Origin: Rhabdornis inornatus | Lineage: Eukaryota; Chordata; Aves; Passeriformes; Rhabdornithidae | Length of the DNA stretch: 64,000 nt | NCBI GenBank assembly: GCA_013397075.1 | Contig: VWZS01004498.1 | Span: 700,695 to 764,694, forward strand | Direction of reading: 5' to 3' | Part shown: positions 16,501-36,546 of the stretch, one piece after another | Numbering within the stretch: the stretch's first letter is position 1 | Layout: each line of letters opens with the position of its first letter | Position numbers and translations under genes: made by a program | The notes under the pieces: generated by a model | What the model saw: the letters and a program-made list of their open reading frames with translations, nothing else | Database searches by the model: none | Told to the model about the DNA's origin: nothing

Positions 16501-18843
16501 AGTAAACAAAGACATCAGTGATAAGCAACCTTGTTTCTACAATTACCTAATACCCAAGCAAAAGCACCTTGTTTGGTAGAAATTTTAAGGCGTGAATATT
16601 TGTTTCAACTAGCAGTTTAAACTGCATGACGACTACCATTTCAAGTATCATATGGAGCACTACAGATATTTTTCTCCATGTGAAGAAATTCTTAAGAATT
16701 CAAAGCAACATTAATAACTCTGTTCCCATGAAGAAATTATGATGTGAGCAGTGTCTGACACTCCAGCTGCTCTGCAGCAGCTCTCAAAGTGTATTCCTTA
16801 CCCCCACCATAAATGTATATCCCTCATTTCTTAGGGGCAAGCCACCAAAAGTTACGTCATGATTTTTGTGGGCTAGAAGTACGCACCTTAGCAACTGCTT
16901 TTGAGCAGCTGACATACTCAAGCTCACCTCTGCTTGACCTTCAGTAACTTGTTCATGCATCAACGATCTGATTTTCTAAAGCTAATCCTGGCAAAAAGGG
17001 AACGTTACACAGAGCAGTATTTCAGAGGAGCGTGCTCCATCTTTTGGCTTATGCAGGCCACACAGCCCTTTATCAAAGCATTTTGAGAGCTGTAAGCAGT
17101 GAACCTTTCCCAGCACGTGACTGAATAAGTCAGTCACATGTCCAAATTGTGACCACAGATTACTCCATTTCAGTCATGTGAACAAAGCTGTAATTGCCTA
17201 ACAGAAGAAGAGCTGCATGAAACAAACTAGCAAAGAGCAGACTGTCAGAAAAACCCCATCTCACACGAGATTCACACTTTGCATGCATCAGAGATACCTC
17301 TGGGAACAATGTCCAGAGGAATCAGCCCACACCCAGTTAAATTACATTATCAGACAGAACTCAGCCTGATGGTTAAGCATCATTCTTTTAGAACATGCAA
17401 ATCCCTCCCTCTCCTTGAGCAACAGCACCAGTCTTTTGAACACTTATGGATGTGGCTCAAACAAGGCAGAGAGTGAGCTGATCTAGTATGTGCTACAATT
17501 ACAGAAAAGAAGCTCCAATAATTCTTTTTCTGGGGCCTTTGGTAGTGATGCTGACACTTGGGAACAGTTAGTAAAGATAAGCAGTTGGCACCCAAAGTCC
17601 TCGTCAGTAATTACTGACCTAGAACTTAAGCAACCTACTTGTAGATTCAAAAACTCAAAGCATTTTTCTCCCCTCCCTTCTGTGAGGAGGATACAAGAAG
17701 TTATTAAGAGAATGGCAGTTATATGTCTGTTCATGTGGAAATCACATGGTGATGGATCTCAGTGTTCCAGACCCATTCTGCAGGAAAGCAACCCCTTGCT
17801 TTTAAAAGAGAGACCAAGAATGGATATTTCCTTTTCCATATTATTCTTCAGTGGCTACTCTTTGGAGATAAATTCTAGTTTAGAGCACCTGTATGGTCTA
17901 ATTTGTCTTGGAATTAATCTTGGTCTCTCTGAAGTAGTAGCTAACCTTCTCCTGAGTTTAAAGAAACTAAGTTCTTCCTGGTACCTTGACTTGAGAAAAA
18001 AAACACAATTTCCTTTGCTTAACTATTCTTCAATGTCTCCAATATTTTCATAGGCAAAGGAAATAGATGTTAATCCTTGGTACTAAAGCTAGTATGCCCA
18101 CAGGCTCTTTTCAGCCAGTTTTATGTACAACAGGATGGTCGCAAAGTCCATTTAAAGAAGGTAACTCTCATAATCTACAAAAGCTTTTACTGTGAATACT
18201 TATTTAATCCCTTCCTTGTAGCAACAGATTAATAGTGACAATGGTTAGGCTCTTTTAACTTTTTATTCTGTTTTCATGGTTAAACAGCACTGCTACTATC
18301 ATATTATTACAGTACAGTCTTTATAAAGCTCACCATTCAAGCCCTAAGGGAACAGATTAGGAAAGGTTTAATGTTAATTTAGAATGTGTTGCTGCTGTTC
18401 CTACTCATGCTTTATGGATTAACTTATTCTTTACTTACACTTGTGTTTTCAACACAAGTAGGGCACAGAATTGGACCTCGAAATTTGTATTTCATAACAT
18501 GATGCTCACATACATCCAAGAGGGATTAAGTATTAACCTTTGAAAGAAAATACAAAACCCACAATTTTTCCATGGCTACATTTTTGCCATCCTACCATAC
18601 TTCTTGTCATTGTCTTTAGTAGTCAGGAAAGTTAGCAGCATAGTAACTATTGATTAAAAAGGAGAGAGAGAGATATTTAGGTTTAAATATATAAACCCAC
18701 TAAAAAAAAAGACAATCCTGGGTATCTTTGTGAAGAAGTGTGTCAATGGTGTTAGCTCAGACTTGTCCCCTAAGGAAATACTAATGCACTTTGAAAAACA
18801 AGGCTGGGGTGGTGGTGCAGAAATCAAACACACATTTAATTAC
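13587..18843 (-). other. MAP3K20 intron 9 (5.3 kb)
   Basis: Intronic DNA without a recognised element. A somewhat GC-richer patch lies at about 14800-15250 and an A13 run near 16090. A plus-strand frame of 187 codons (17490-18053) is open but resembles no known family. Confidence 0.85.
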
Positions 18844-18918
18844 CTTTGAATCAGCATCCCAACATTGGTGCATCAGTTCTGCAAAACTTCTGGGACAACT
18901 GCTTGGAATGGTTAATCT
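18844..18918 (-). CDS. MAP3K20: MAP3K20 coding exon 8 (residues 224-248, kinase C-lobe)
   Basis: This 75-nt exon (25 codons, phase 0 at both ends) has acceptor CTTTCCATTAG and donor AAG followed by GTAATTAAAT. It encodes RLTIPSSCPRSFAELMHQCW and then DADSK. The QCW motif is a conserved C-lobe landmark of TKL kinases. Small changes from human ZAK (EADAK to DADSK) are at the exon's end. Confidence 0.96.
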
Positions 18919-28486
<9,568 letters not shown>

Positions 28487-28624
28487 CACTCCATACGAGT
28501 ATGTGTCACATGTTTCAGACACTGGAAGACTCTGAATAACTTCTGGGGCCATCCATGGGAAAGTGCCCACTAATGACATGTGTGTCGTATGGGAGTGGAA
28601 TCTTGAGGCACCAAAATCACAGAT
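28487..28624 (-). CDS. MAP3K20: MAP3K20 coding exon 6 (residues 149-194, activation segment)
   Basis: This 138-nt exon (46 codons, phase 0 at both ends) has acceptor ATTTTTGCCAG and donor GTG followed by GTGAGTGCC. It encodes ICDFGASRFHSHTTHMSLVG and then TFPWMAPEVIQSLPVSETCD plus TYSYGV. Asp151 is the DFG aspartate, Glu176 belongs to the APE motif, and Thr161, Thr162 and Ser165 are the activation-loop residues known to be phosphorylated in human ZAK. Position 159 is Ser where human has Asn. Confidence 0.97.
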
Positions 28625-28741
28625 CTGGCAAAAATAAATAAAATATTAAACTGGTATTAAGAGTATCGACCTCATTCATCAGACATGGAAACATCCAGTC
28701 AAGCAGCAGCATCTCTCTACAAATAATTAAAGTGTTCATAC
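28625..28741 (-). other. MAP3K20 intron 6 (117 bp)
   Basis: Very short intron between the 29-nt micro-exon and the activation-segment exon. Canonical GT-AG ends. Confidence 0.93.
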
Positions 28742-28770
28742 CTTTAACACACCATCAGCAGCTATAACAA
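28742..28770 (-). CDS. MAP3K20: MAP3K20 coding exon 5, 29-nt micro-exon (residues 139-148)
   Basis: This very short exon encodes (V)VIAADGVLK, the beta-7/beta-8 hairpin between the catalytic loop and the DFG motif. The acceptor is TTTTTCATTTTCAG and the donor AAG followed by GTATGAACAC. It enters in phase 1 and leaves in phase 0. It is supported by exact fit of both junctions and by the ZAK protein. The neighbouring downstream intron is only 117 nt. Skipping it would shift the frame and destroy the kinase. Confidence 0.95.
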
Positions 28771-29693
28771 CTGAAAATGAAAAAACAAAAGGTTACAAGA
28801 ATGCAAAAAGCAAGCCCAGTACATTTTTAAAGCAAAATACTTCATTTTTCAATAAGACAAATGACACTAAGGTGAGCCAGCATCTGAATGTGCACACCTG
28901 TCCTGGTTTCTCTGAGAAGCTGACAGAACATCTGCTGAACACCTACAAGCCTCTGAAGAAATGCCAAACCTTTCAGGCCTTACTGAGTTAAAAGACAGCA
29001 ATACAGATGAACTTCATTCTCCCCAGTACAGTTAGGTTTAACAAGAAGCTCTCTGGAAGAGTCATTAATAAAAGGAGAAAACCTACAACTGAGGTGAGAT
29101 CTACATGTTTCTTGACTATTATCACCCTGTGTGCATTATTAAAATCTGTGCCTCTCCTATTCCACCACTAGTAGTAGAAGTTTCATCTAAAAGGCAATGT
29201 TCAGTACATTTCAGAAACTAATGTCAGCTGCTAAGTACAGACCCCACACTGTATCCCTCAAAAGCCTGAATATTTGCCAAACCTAAAAAAAGCCACAGTA
29301 AAGACAAGATTTTCTGATAAGAAATAATAGGCCTTATCCAGTCTGTTGTGTCTGCCAGCCTTTCCTGGTACTCAATTTTCCAAACAAAAAAAAGAAGTGA
29401 GGAGTGCCCAGGCAATTTCTGAAGCTTCATCAGCTTTCATGGCCAATCATAGCCAGCAAGACACAGGTTGAAAGAGCCCTCCACAGTGCTGTAGATGATG
29501 CCAGGTCTGTAATGAACTTCAGACAGGATCAGGATGGGGAGGAGGGAACAGGCTTTTTTGTGCCTCAACAAGTGCAACTTTGATGACAACCAAGGCACTA
29601 GTTCTGCTTGTTCACAAAGCTCAGGCACAGATTTAAATGCCACATTAACAGGTAACAGTAAATGCAGAGCGTTTCAGTGTTTTGCTACTTTAC
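28771..29693 (-). other. MAP3K20 intron 5 (923 bp)
   Basis: Short intron with no recognised feature. Confidence 0.9.
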
Positions 29694-29759
29694 CGTTCCT
29701 GGACTTCAGGTCCCTGTGGATAACTTTGACTGGAGCTTCCATGTGTAAATAGTGCATTC
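29694..29759 (-). CDS. MAP3K20: MAP3K20 coding exon 4 (residues 117-139, catalytic loop)
   Basis: This 66-nt exon, acceptor TTTTGTATAG and donor AACG followed by GTAAAG, encodes GMHYLHMEAPVKVIHRDLKS and then RN. It carries the catalytic loop HRDLKSRN, with the proton-acceptor Asp133 and metal-binding Asn138 in place. It enters and leaves in phase 1, with Val139 completed by the next exon. Three 9-bp tandem repeats lie about 75 nt upstream of its acceptor. Confidence 0.96.
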
Positions 29760-30530
29760 CTATACAAAACAAAGGAACAATCTAATTAGACAGACTGAGC
29801 AGGGCCATCACATATCTGCAGTCATGATTCCTGGTTGTACTAGTTGTACTAGTTGTACTCATTATGAGTTGCCATACCTGTGTACCATATTGATGATATT
29901 GATGTGCTGAAGGAGAAGCAAAGCTTCCCATAAGCTACTTTGAGTAAAAAGCACTAAGCAAAGCTCACATATCTCTCAGAGCATCTATATGGATATGCTA
30001 ACGTTTTTTAACATCATGTGTATTTTCTCTAACTATACAGTTAAGGAGATGTCTACACAATTAAGTCAGATACGAATTTACTTTTTTAAAATTAGTTTAC
30101 ATTAATTTTTGTGTGGTCAGTCACAGAGAAAACAAAGGATGGAACAGCTACATTATTATATGCAGAATTTCAGTATGTTTGCTGAGAATAAGCCCTTAGC
30201 TTCCTTAAATGCCCCAAATCAAATAAATGTAAGGGAAATTACACACTTCACCTCATAATTATTCTACATCAGCACAATTACCCTCTTGGGACTTAGGGGC
30301 ACACCAGAACTGACTCACAGAAGTCATTTTCACTCCAGAATATTTTGGATTCATAATAAACAAGGAACATATTAAAGAGTACAGTGAACGGATTTTGCTT
30401 TTTTTGTTTATATATGTTTGATTGGTTTTGTTACCATCTGAATAAGGAGGACTAGGAAGGCTCTCATGACTAAGGAAGGCTGTACATTTGCTGCCTGTGT
30501 AGGGCAGTATACACCATTCTTCTTGCTTAC
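29760..30530 (-). other. MAP3K20 intron 4 (771 bp)
   Basis: Short intron. Nothing recognised apart from the 9-bp tandem repeat at 29834-29860 near its 3' (acceptor) end. Confidence 0.9.
29834..29860. repeat. Three tandem copies of GTTGTACTA
   Basis: Three 9-bp units stand head to tail, the last differing in its final base. They lie about 75-100 nt upstream of the acceptor of coding exon 4. Confidence 0.9.
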
Positions 30531-30632
30531 CTTTAGCTATGTCAGTGGCCCAGGTCATGATATGATCCATATCCATCTCTTCACTTTTGTTACTATTAAT
30601 GTAATCAAACAGTGAGCCAGCAGAAGCATACT
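30531..30632 (-). CDS. MAP3K20: MAP3K20 coding exon 3 (residues 83-117, hinge and alpha-D/alpha-E)
   Basis: This 102-nt exon has a long T-rich tract ending TTTACAG as acceptor and donor AAAG followed by GTAAGCAAGA. It encodes EYASAGSLFDYINSNKSEE then MDMDHIMTWATDIAK. This covers the kinase hinge and the alpha-D/alpha-E region at the start of the C-lobe. It enters in phase 1 and leaves in phase 1, with Gly117 split. The sequence is close to mammalian ZAK, with conservative changes only. Confidence 0.96.
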
Positions 30633-33600
30633 CTGTAAAAAAAAAGCAACAAACAAGACTTTAAAAACATTGCACCTAACTTGAAAGACGTAATAGAAAC
30701 TCTGCCAGTTCCAGAAAGCAGTCAACCTCTGGCTTAATGACAAAGAATTTGGGTTCAACAGCCCTAATATTATTACCAGTGGAGTAGGAGAGTTTATCTG
30801 ATTATCCCAATGCAGACATAACCTACTACTAACAAAAAATGAAAAAACAAACAAAAAAGTGTAATCGCATAGAAAAACAGGCATTACAGTGAAAAGGCAT
30901 TAGAAAGAGCTGGCCAAATAAAGATCAAGAAAGATCAGACAAAGCAGCTCAAATTCCTGAGTAAAAGGTTCTGCATGCTCCTTGTTCAGGACAAGCTGAT
31001 GGTTTTTTCTAATTTCCCTTAACTGTACCTACAGAATCCTACAGCAGGATTCTGTGGGTACAAACAAGGGCATTTGGGACCCACTGGTGTTTGGAAATGT
31101 GGCAGATGGAATCCAGTCTGACTGGCAGAGTTGTGGGGCTTAAAGCAGGAATAACAAGCTAGTTAGCCCTATACACATTTAGGTGTGAAACTGGAGATAA
31201 CTCAAATCTCTACAGGACCACTTCATATAACCTAAAATTCTTACTTTTTTGAACAGTGAATTAGCCACTCTTGATCAGAAGAACAGTTAACAGATGAGTT
31301 TGGTGGTATCAGATTCATCTTATTGTTTCCAAAATCAGAGGATACTCCCCACTGGTAAGCAGTACTGTGTATAAATGATGCCCCATAACAAAACGTAATT
31401 TTAATTTATTTTTTTTAAAGTAAAGCCACATACTAAATATATAATGTTCTGTTACAAAGAAAGGGTTTGCAAGTAGAAAGTTTCCTATTTCCCCATGGAA
31501 AAACAGAACAGTAGATCAAATAATTTGTTCATGAAAAAAATGGAAGGATGAAACTAGCAGTCTAACCCTGAGATAAGCAGGACAGATTTCCTTATGCTGC
31601 AGGTCATCTATAGCAGTTTAAAGGCTGTAGCTCTTCTGCTTAGTATTTATTAAATAAGCTTTATCTTATTTAGACTTCATTAATGTTTCACCAAAAACAC
31701 AACAGGAGGCTTGTGAGATGAAGCAGCTGATACATTTTCTTTTATCTGCTTGCAATGACAGGGAAGGCAGATGCCACCCAGTGCAGCCCAAGTAGCACAA
31801 AGACCAGGGGCATACAAGGAGCAACTTAAGCCTTTTGTCCCTCTCTCCTAAGGCTATTCAATGTGCTTCTCAGGCAGAATTTAGAACCTATCTAGAAGAC
31901 TCTCAAAATCTTCATATCATTTCAAAGCAACCACAAAATCATCCTTTAAGGCTACATCCTAAAATCAGCCTTTAAGACTACATCAAATGTGTCTGAATTT
32001 TGTTAATAATAGTAATATTAATCAATGATTGACACATGATAGGGTAAATGCATACAAAAATTTTCATTGTTCCTAACCAAAGAAATCAAAACCACTTGGA
32101 GATCGCTGCACAGGGAAGAAAACCGAGACCAAACAATCTGCAGCCTAGAACATGGCAGGCCAGACGGGAAGACTCCAGCGCTAAATGAAAGAGGGAGAAA
32201 ATAGCAAGTCCTTTGAAAATAAACACTCAAGTGCCAAGTTAGCTTTGGATCACTGCTGCACAACCTCCCAATGAAAGGACAGACGTGTTGCTTCTGATGT
32301 CACCGAGAGAGGAGTAAGCTGCTGACCTGCACATTTCCACAATTAAAACAGAAGCTTTTTTTACCCATGAGGTCATCATCTGTCTTATAAATGGATTCTT
32401 CAGGAACAGGTTGGCTGCATGCTTTGCATGCCTTTATAATGCATAATTTGATCCACCAGGGTCAGGGACAACTCAGCTCCTCCAGCCCTTTGACACTTTG
32501 TGTGAACAGAGGTAAGTGAGCTTCAATCAACAAAGCTCCACTGTTAGTATTTCTTCCATACACTTATTGTGCCACAGATATTTACTAGGAGCTTGTGGAT
32601 TTGGAAATCATATTGCAAGGACAACGTTTTAACAATAATGGAAAAGAAATATTTGCTTTAGAAAGAAAAGCTCTGATTTTGCCTTACTGGACCCACCCTG
32701 TGACGGGCTGTGGCACACATACAGTTCAGTGCAATGGAGGCACAAGCTCTGAGAACCTTTTGGGATGAGGCAGCTGTGTACAAAAGCCATATCTAAAAGC
32801 TACTTATTGAGACTGCTGCTGACAGAGATGGCCAGTAACATCTAGAATGATGTGATCCATGACAGCAGCTTACCGGGTGGCAGGATCAGCTGGAACACAG
32901 ACATACATTCCAGCAGAAAAACATTTTTTTAACTCCAGCTGTAGCTCTTCTAAGAGATATCTTTAGAAATCCCACATAAGACATTACATGCAGCTAATGC
33001 TCAGTACATGCCAATACTTGGCTGAATGCACTCATCTCCATCACTCTGAATAAACATTAATTTCTCAAGATATCTTCTTGTTCGGGATTTTCTCTCTCAA
33101 GAAACAAATCTCTGACTAAAGACAGGATTGTCTGCAATACTGAAGGCCATCCAGATGATCACAAAGTTAAAATCCCTCTAAAAGACATTTAAAGTGTATT
33201 TTCAGTGGCCATTCTCTCATTTGAAAATGGTGTGGGGAAATGGAGCCTCGCTTCCATTCCAACCCACAGGACTTCAGTCTCCTTAGAAGCTGCACAAAGA
33301 ATCAACACAGTTTGCTAAAAAATTCCCAAACCTTCTTCTTCTTTAGTCAGATGTGATCACAGTTCCTTGTGGAATAGAGCTGTTGAACTACACACCATAG
33401 TCTCCTTCCCACAGGCAGTTAAAAGAGTCCCCATTCTCAATAGCACAGTGAGTTACTTTAGTTACTGCCTGTCCTGTGACTGGTAAGCAGGTCATATGTC
33501 CTCCAAACATCAACCTTTTGTGAGATCAAGTTGAAGACTTCTGATCCAGTCATCATCCCAGGCCACTGATTACACCTCTCCTTTGCTACTCTGCTTGCTG

Positions 33601-34823
33601 GTTTACACTTATATTAAAAAGGATAGTAAAATTACATTACTTGATTTATGAGCTTTTTATTAATTTTATTGCTTCCAGAAGGAATTCAAGTTCCTGTCTA
33701 TATGCCATCATCAGTGCATTTCTGAGTGGCACAGACTGTGGTCACCCCAAGCACCTCTGGAATGCCGACTGTCACACCACGGGCTCCAGTAGGCTGATAC
33801 TCCTGGAGTAAGCAAAGCTCCCCAGCCCTGAAACGTGCTGTATTTCAGATGCACTCCCACCAGATTACACTGCCATCTGCTGTGATAACCAGAAGTCTAA
33901 GAGGCAGGTAGAAATAACTGAATTTTCACAAGTTCTGACCACCATCTAAGAACCAATAAAAACCTGACCAGCAGTGACTTAAATTGGCATTAGATTGTGC
34001 CACAGGCAAAAGACTACTCTTCACATTGAACTTTGAAAGGCTACAGACATGCCAAAATATCTCCTAATCCACACTTTCATGGGTTTTATCTCTCCAAAGA
34101 TTTGTTTGAGCAGTTGGGAAATTTCTTTGCTTTGGGTTTACTTTCTACTCCTATCTTACGTAGTTTGTCCCATAGAGGAAAGGGAGAAAATTCTATATCT
34201 GGACCATCTCCCAAGATAAGAGCAGGAAACTTAAAGCAGTAATAGGAAAAAAAAACCACCAAACCCCACCAACAAAAATCCCCAACAATACTACAAAAAA
34301 CAGCTTCTGCATAATTCTAGGAATGTCAAAACAAATGAAACCTAGTTTCCAATGTACAAACGGAGTTGTCTTACAGTGTCTTATACAATGTCTTACCTTT
34401 GACTCTATTTCAAGCTCTTCCCATTGTGAACAGGCAGAACTCATGGGGCAGCTTTGCTCTGAGCAGACATCCAGCCTACCTTCTTCACAGAACTAGCCAG
34501 AAGTTTGTATCATGAAAACCTCTACTTTTGTGACATGCCAATTAAAATGGAAAAGCAATTCTCCAAACAGGATAAGAGAACACTGTGAAAGGTACTGTTT
34601 AAAGGAGTCCTGCATCTGTGCACAAAGAACACCCTAGGCCTCACCTGCCTGCATGCCACCTCCAGCACTCCCATTTTCTCTGAGGCAAGTAGTGCCAAGC
34701 ACTCTTAACATTTAATGAAGACCAGAACAATTAGCAAAATACTGTAATTGGGTAACACTGGAGATAACCTTGTAAAACTGTAGCTTTAGAGAGTCAAGAA
34801 AAAAGTCAGACAAAAATCATTAC
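30633..34823 (-). other. MAP3K20 intron 3 (4.2 kb)
   Basis: AT-rich intronic DNA. No recognised repeat, exon or RNA gene; only short A/T runs. Confidence 0.85.
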
Positions 34824-34911
34824 CTGTAACTATGCCATAATTTGGAGGTTCAATGACAGCTCCATAGAACTGAATGATGTTTTTGTGACTGAGCACACTG
34901 AGTATTTCTGC
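34824..34911 (-). CDS. MAP3K20: MAP3K20 coding exon 2 (residues 54-83, kinase N-lobe)
   Basis: This 88-nt exon is bounded by acceptor TTTCAACAG and donor ACAG followed by GTAATG. It encodes AEILSVLSHKNIIQFYG and continues to EPPNYGIVT: the alpha-C helix, the beta-4 and beta-5 strands, and the gatekeeper Thr82. It enters in phase 0 and ends in phase 1, with Glu83 split across the junction. It is too short to stand out as an ORF and was found by matching the ZAK protein. It follows the longest intron of the window (22.3 kb). Confidence 0.96.
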
Positions 34912-35845
34912 CTGTTGAAAACAAACAAATAAACAAGTTAGACAATTCGGAATGGGTAATTTACTATGATAGCTTATTTGTGGGTATACACATACAGCAT
35001 ATAATACATATATATAAGCACAAACATATCTACAAAAGACTGTTCACAAATGCTCAGCATTTGAAAACCTAGTAAGAGAGTTTGGCAGATGAATGCTTTG
35101 TATGTTTGAGGGGGGTGGGAAAAATAAATTTCAGACTATTCTTTCATGGCCAAGGCACCGATGTAGGAAGTTAAGTCTTTGGAAAAACTGAAGATCTTGG
35201 AAAATTTTATTCCAAGAAAGATCTGGGATTTTTGGCAGAGCAGCAGCAGTCCTATCCAGAATTTGTGTTTATGCACAAAGTACCATGGGTTCAGAGAGTC
35301 CAGCGCTCCAGGCTGTTACAGCATACCATGCACACACAGCTCCATCCAATGTTTACTGGAAATGTGGAATTTCCAAGCATGCACTGTGGAGTCTGATTAA
35401 ATACACAGAGCAAGCATGCCAAATACCCAGCAGTGCAGTTGAAACTGCTCCTCAAAGCAGACTACAGATGTTTGGCAGTTCGGGATAAATATACAAAACC
35501 TTCCAATTCCACTTGAACAATGCTGCTGGGTTTGAGCAAGAGACTGCAAGACAATGAGACTGTATCTACAGAAATTCAGACATGTACGCCCTGTAGTTTT
35601 CGAGAAAAAAAGTCAGGTATCTCCTGGAAGGTGTCTCAACAGTTTCACCTGCGCAGTGTATCAAAACAAATACTCAGCAGTTTTTAAACACATGTTTTTA
35701 CACAAATATACATACTGTGCAAATACAGATATGTACTATTTTATATTTTTCCCTACAGTAATGCTTTACTTTAAGACATCGAGATTATGTTAACTCTATA
35801 CCAGGCAAGAGCATCTAACAAAAACAGGATCACAACTCCTCAGAA

Positions 35846-35978
35846 CTTATCAAAAGTATCTGACAGATCCCTTCATAGATCTCTTGACTTGCAGTGGGAG
35901 TGTTGCTGTTTACCCACAGGTGAGTTTTCATACATGTTCTCAGATAACTGCCAATTAAATTATTTTGTGGATTTGTAG
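35846..35978 (-). repeat. Diverged interspersed repeat, copy A of an inverted pair
   Basis: On the minus strand this starts CTACAAATCCACAAAATAAT and ends near GGGATCTGTCAGATACTTTT. It matches the plus-strand copy at 36437-36546, which lacks about 12 nt present here. The copies face each other across about 460 bp, so the intron RNA could form a stem. Confidence 0.75.
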
Positions 35979-36436
35979 GTGAGTCAGTCTGCAGTAGATT
36001 AGCTGAAAATAGCATACATTTTAAAAGTTAATTTTCTGGTATTGTGAAAAAAGATTACTCACTTGACGGTAATATTGTTTTTCTTGTTGAGCAGGCTAAG
36101 CAGCATGAAGAGTTAGTGTAACCCAAGTTCAGTTCAAAGCTATAGTTAAGATTTAATTGAATATGTGTAAATGTCTGAGCATTAGCTAAAGGTCTTCAAA
36201 ACTATGGTGAAGTTACTCAAAAAAGTCTTTAAGCAACAACAATAGCAAAAAATTGAGTCACCTAATGCCTTTATCTGTAATCATGCAATTAAGCACATGT
36301 ACCATGGTACCACCTATAAAACATAGGCCAAACAAATACTGGTTTGCTAGAGATCTACGTTTATTAGAATAGCAGTAACTGATGTACTATGGGATTCTGC
36401 ATAAAAACTGCTATAGCCTTCCTGTTTTCAATGAAT

Positions 36437-36546
36437 CTACAAGGCCACAGAATAATTGGAAGCTATCTAAGCAAATGTGGAAAGATTCACCTGCAGGTGA
36501 ACAGCAACATTCCTAGAGCCAGTGAAGGAATCTGCCAGCAGAAGGA
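36437..36546 (+). repeat. Diverged interspersed repeat, copy B of an inverted pair
   Basis: The segment beginning CTACAAGGCCACAGAATAA aligns with the reverse complement of 35846-35978 over about 110 bp with small gaps. Shared blocks include ATGTG(G/A)AAA, TCACCTG and AACAGCAACA(T/C)TCC. The conceptual translations of the two copies also resemble each other (IIGSYLSKCGKIHLQVNSN against LIGSYLRTCMKTHLWVNSN), which shows homology but not coding. Family unknown. Confidence 0.75.

Noticed and set aside
17490..18053. 187-codon open frame on the plus strand in intron 9
   Set aside because: No recognisable domain or splice context. A frame of this length is only mildly unlikely by chance in 64 kb read in six frames.
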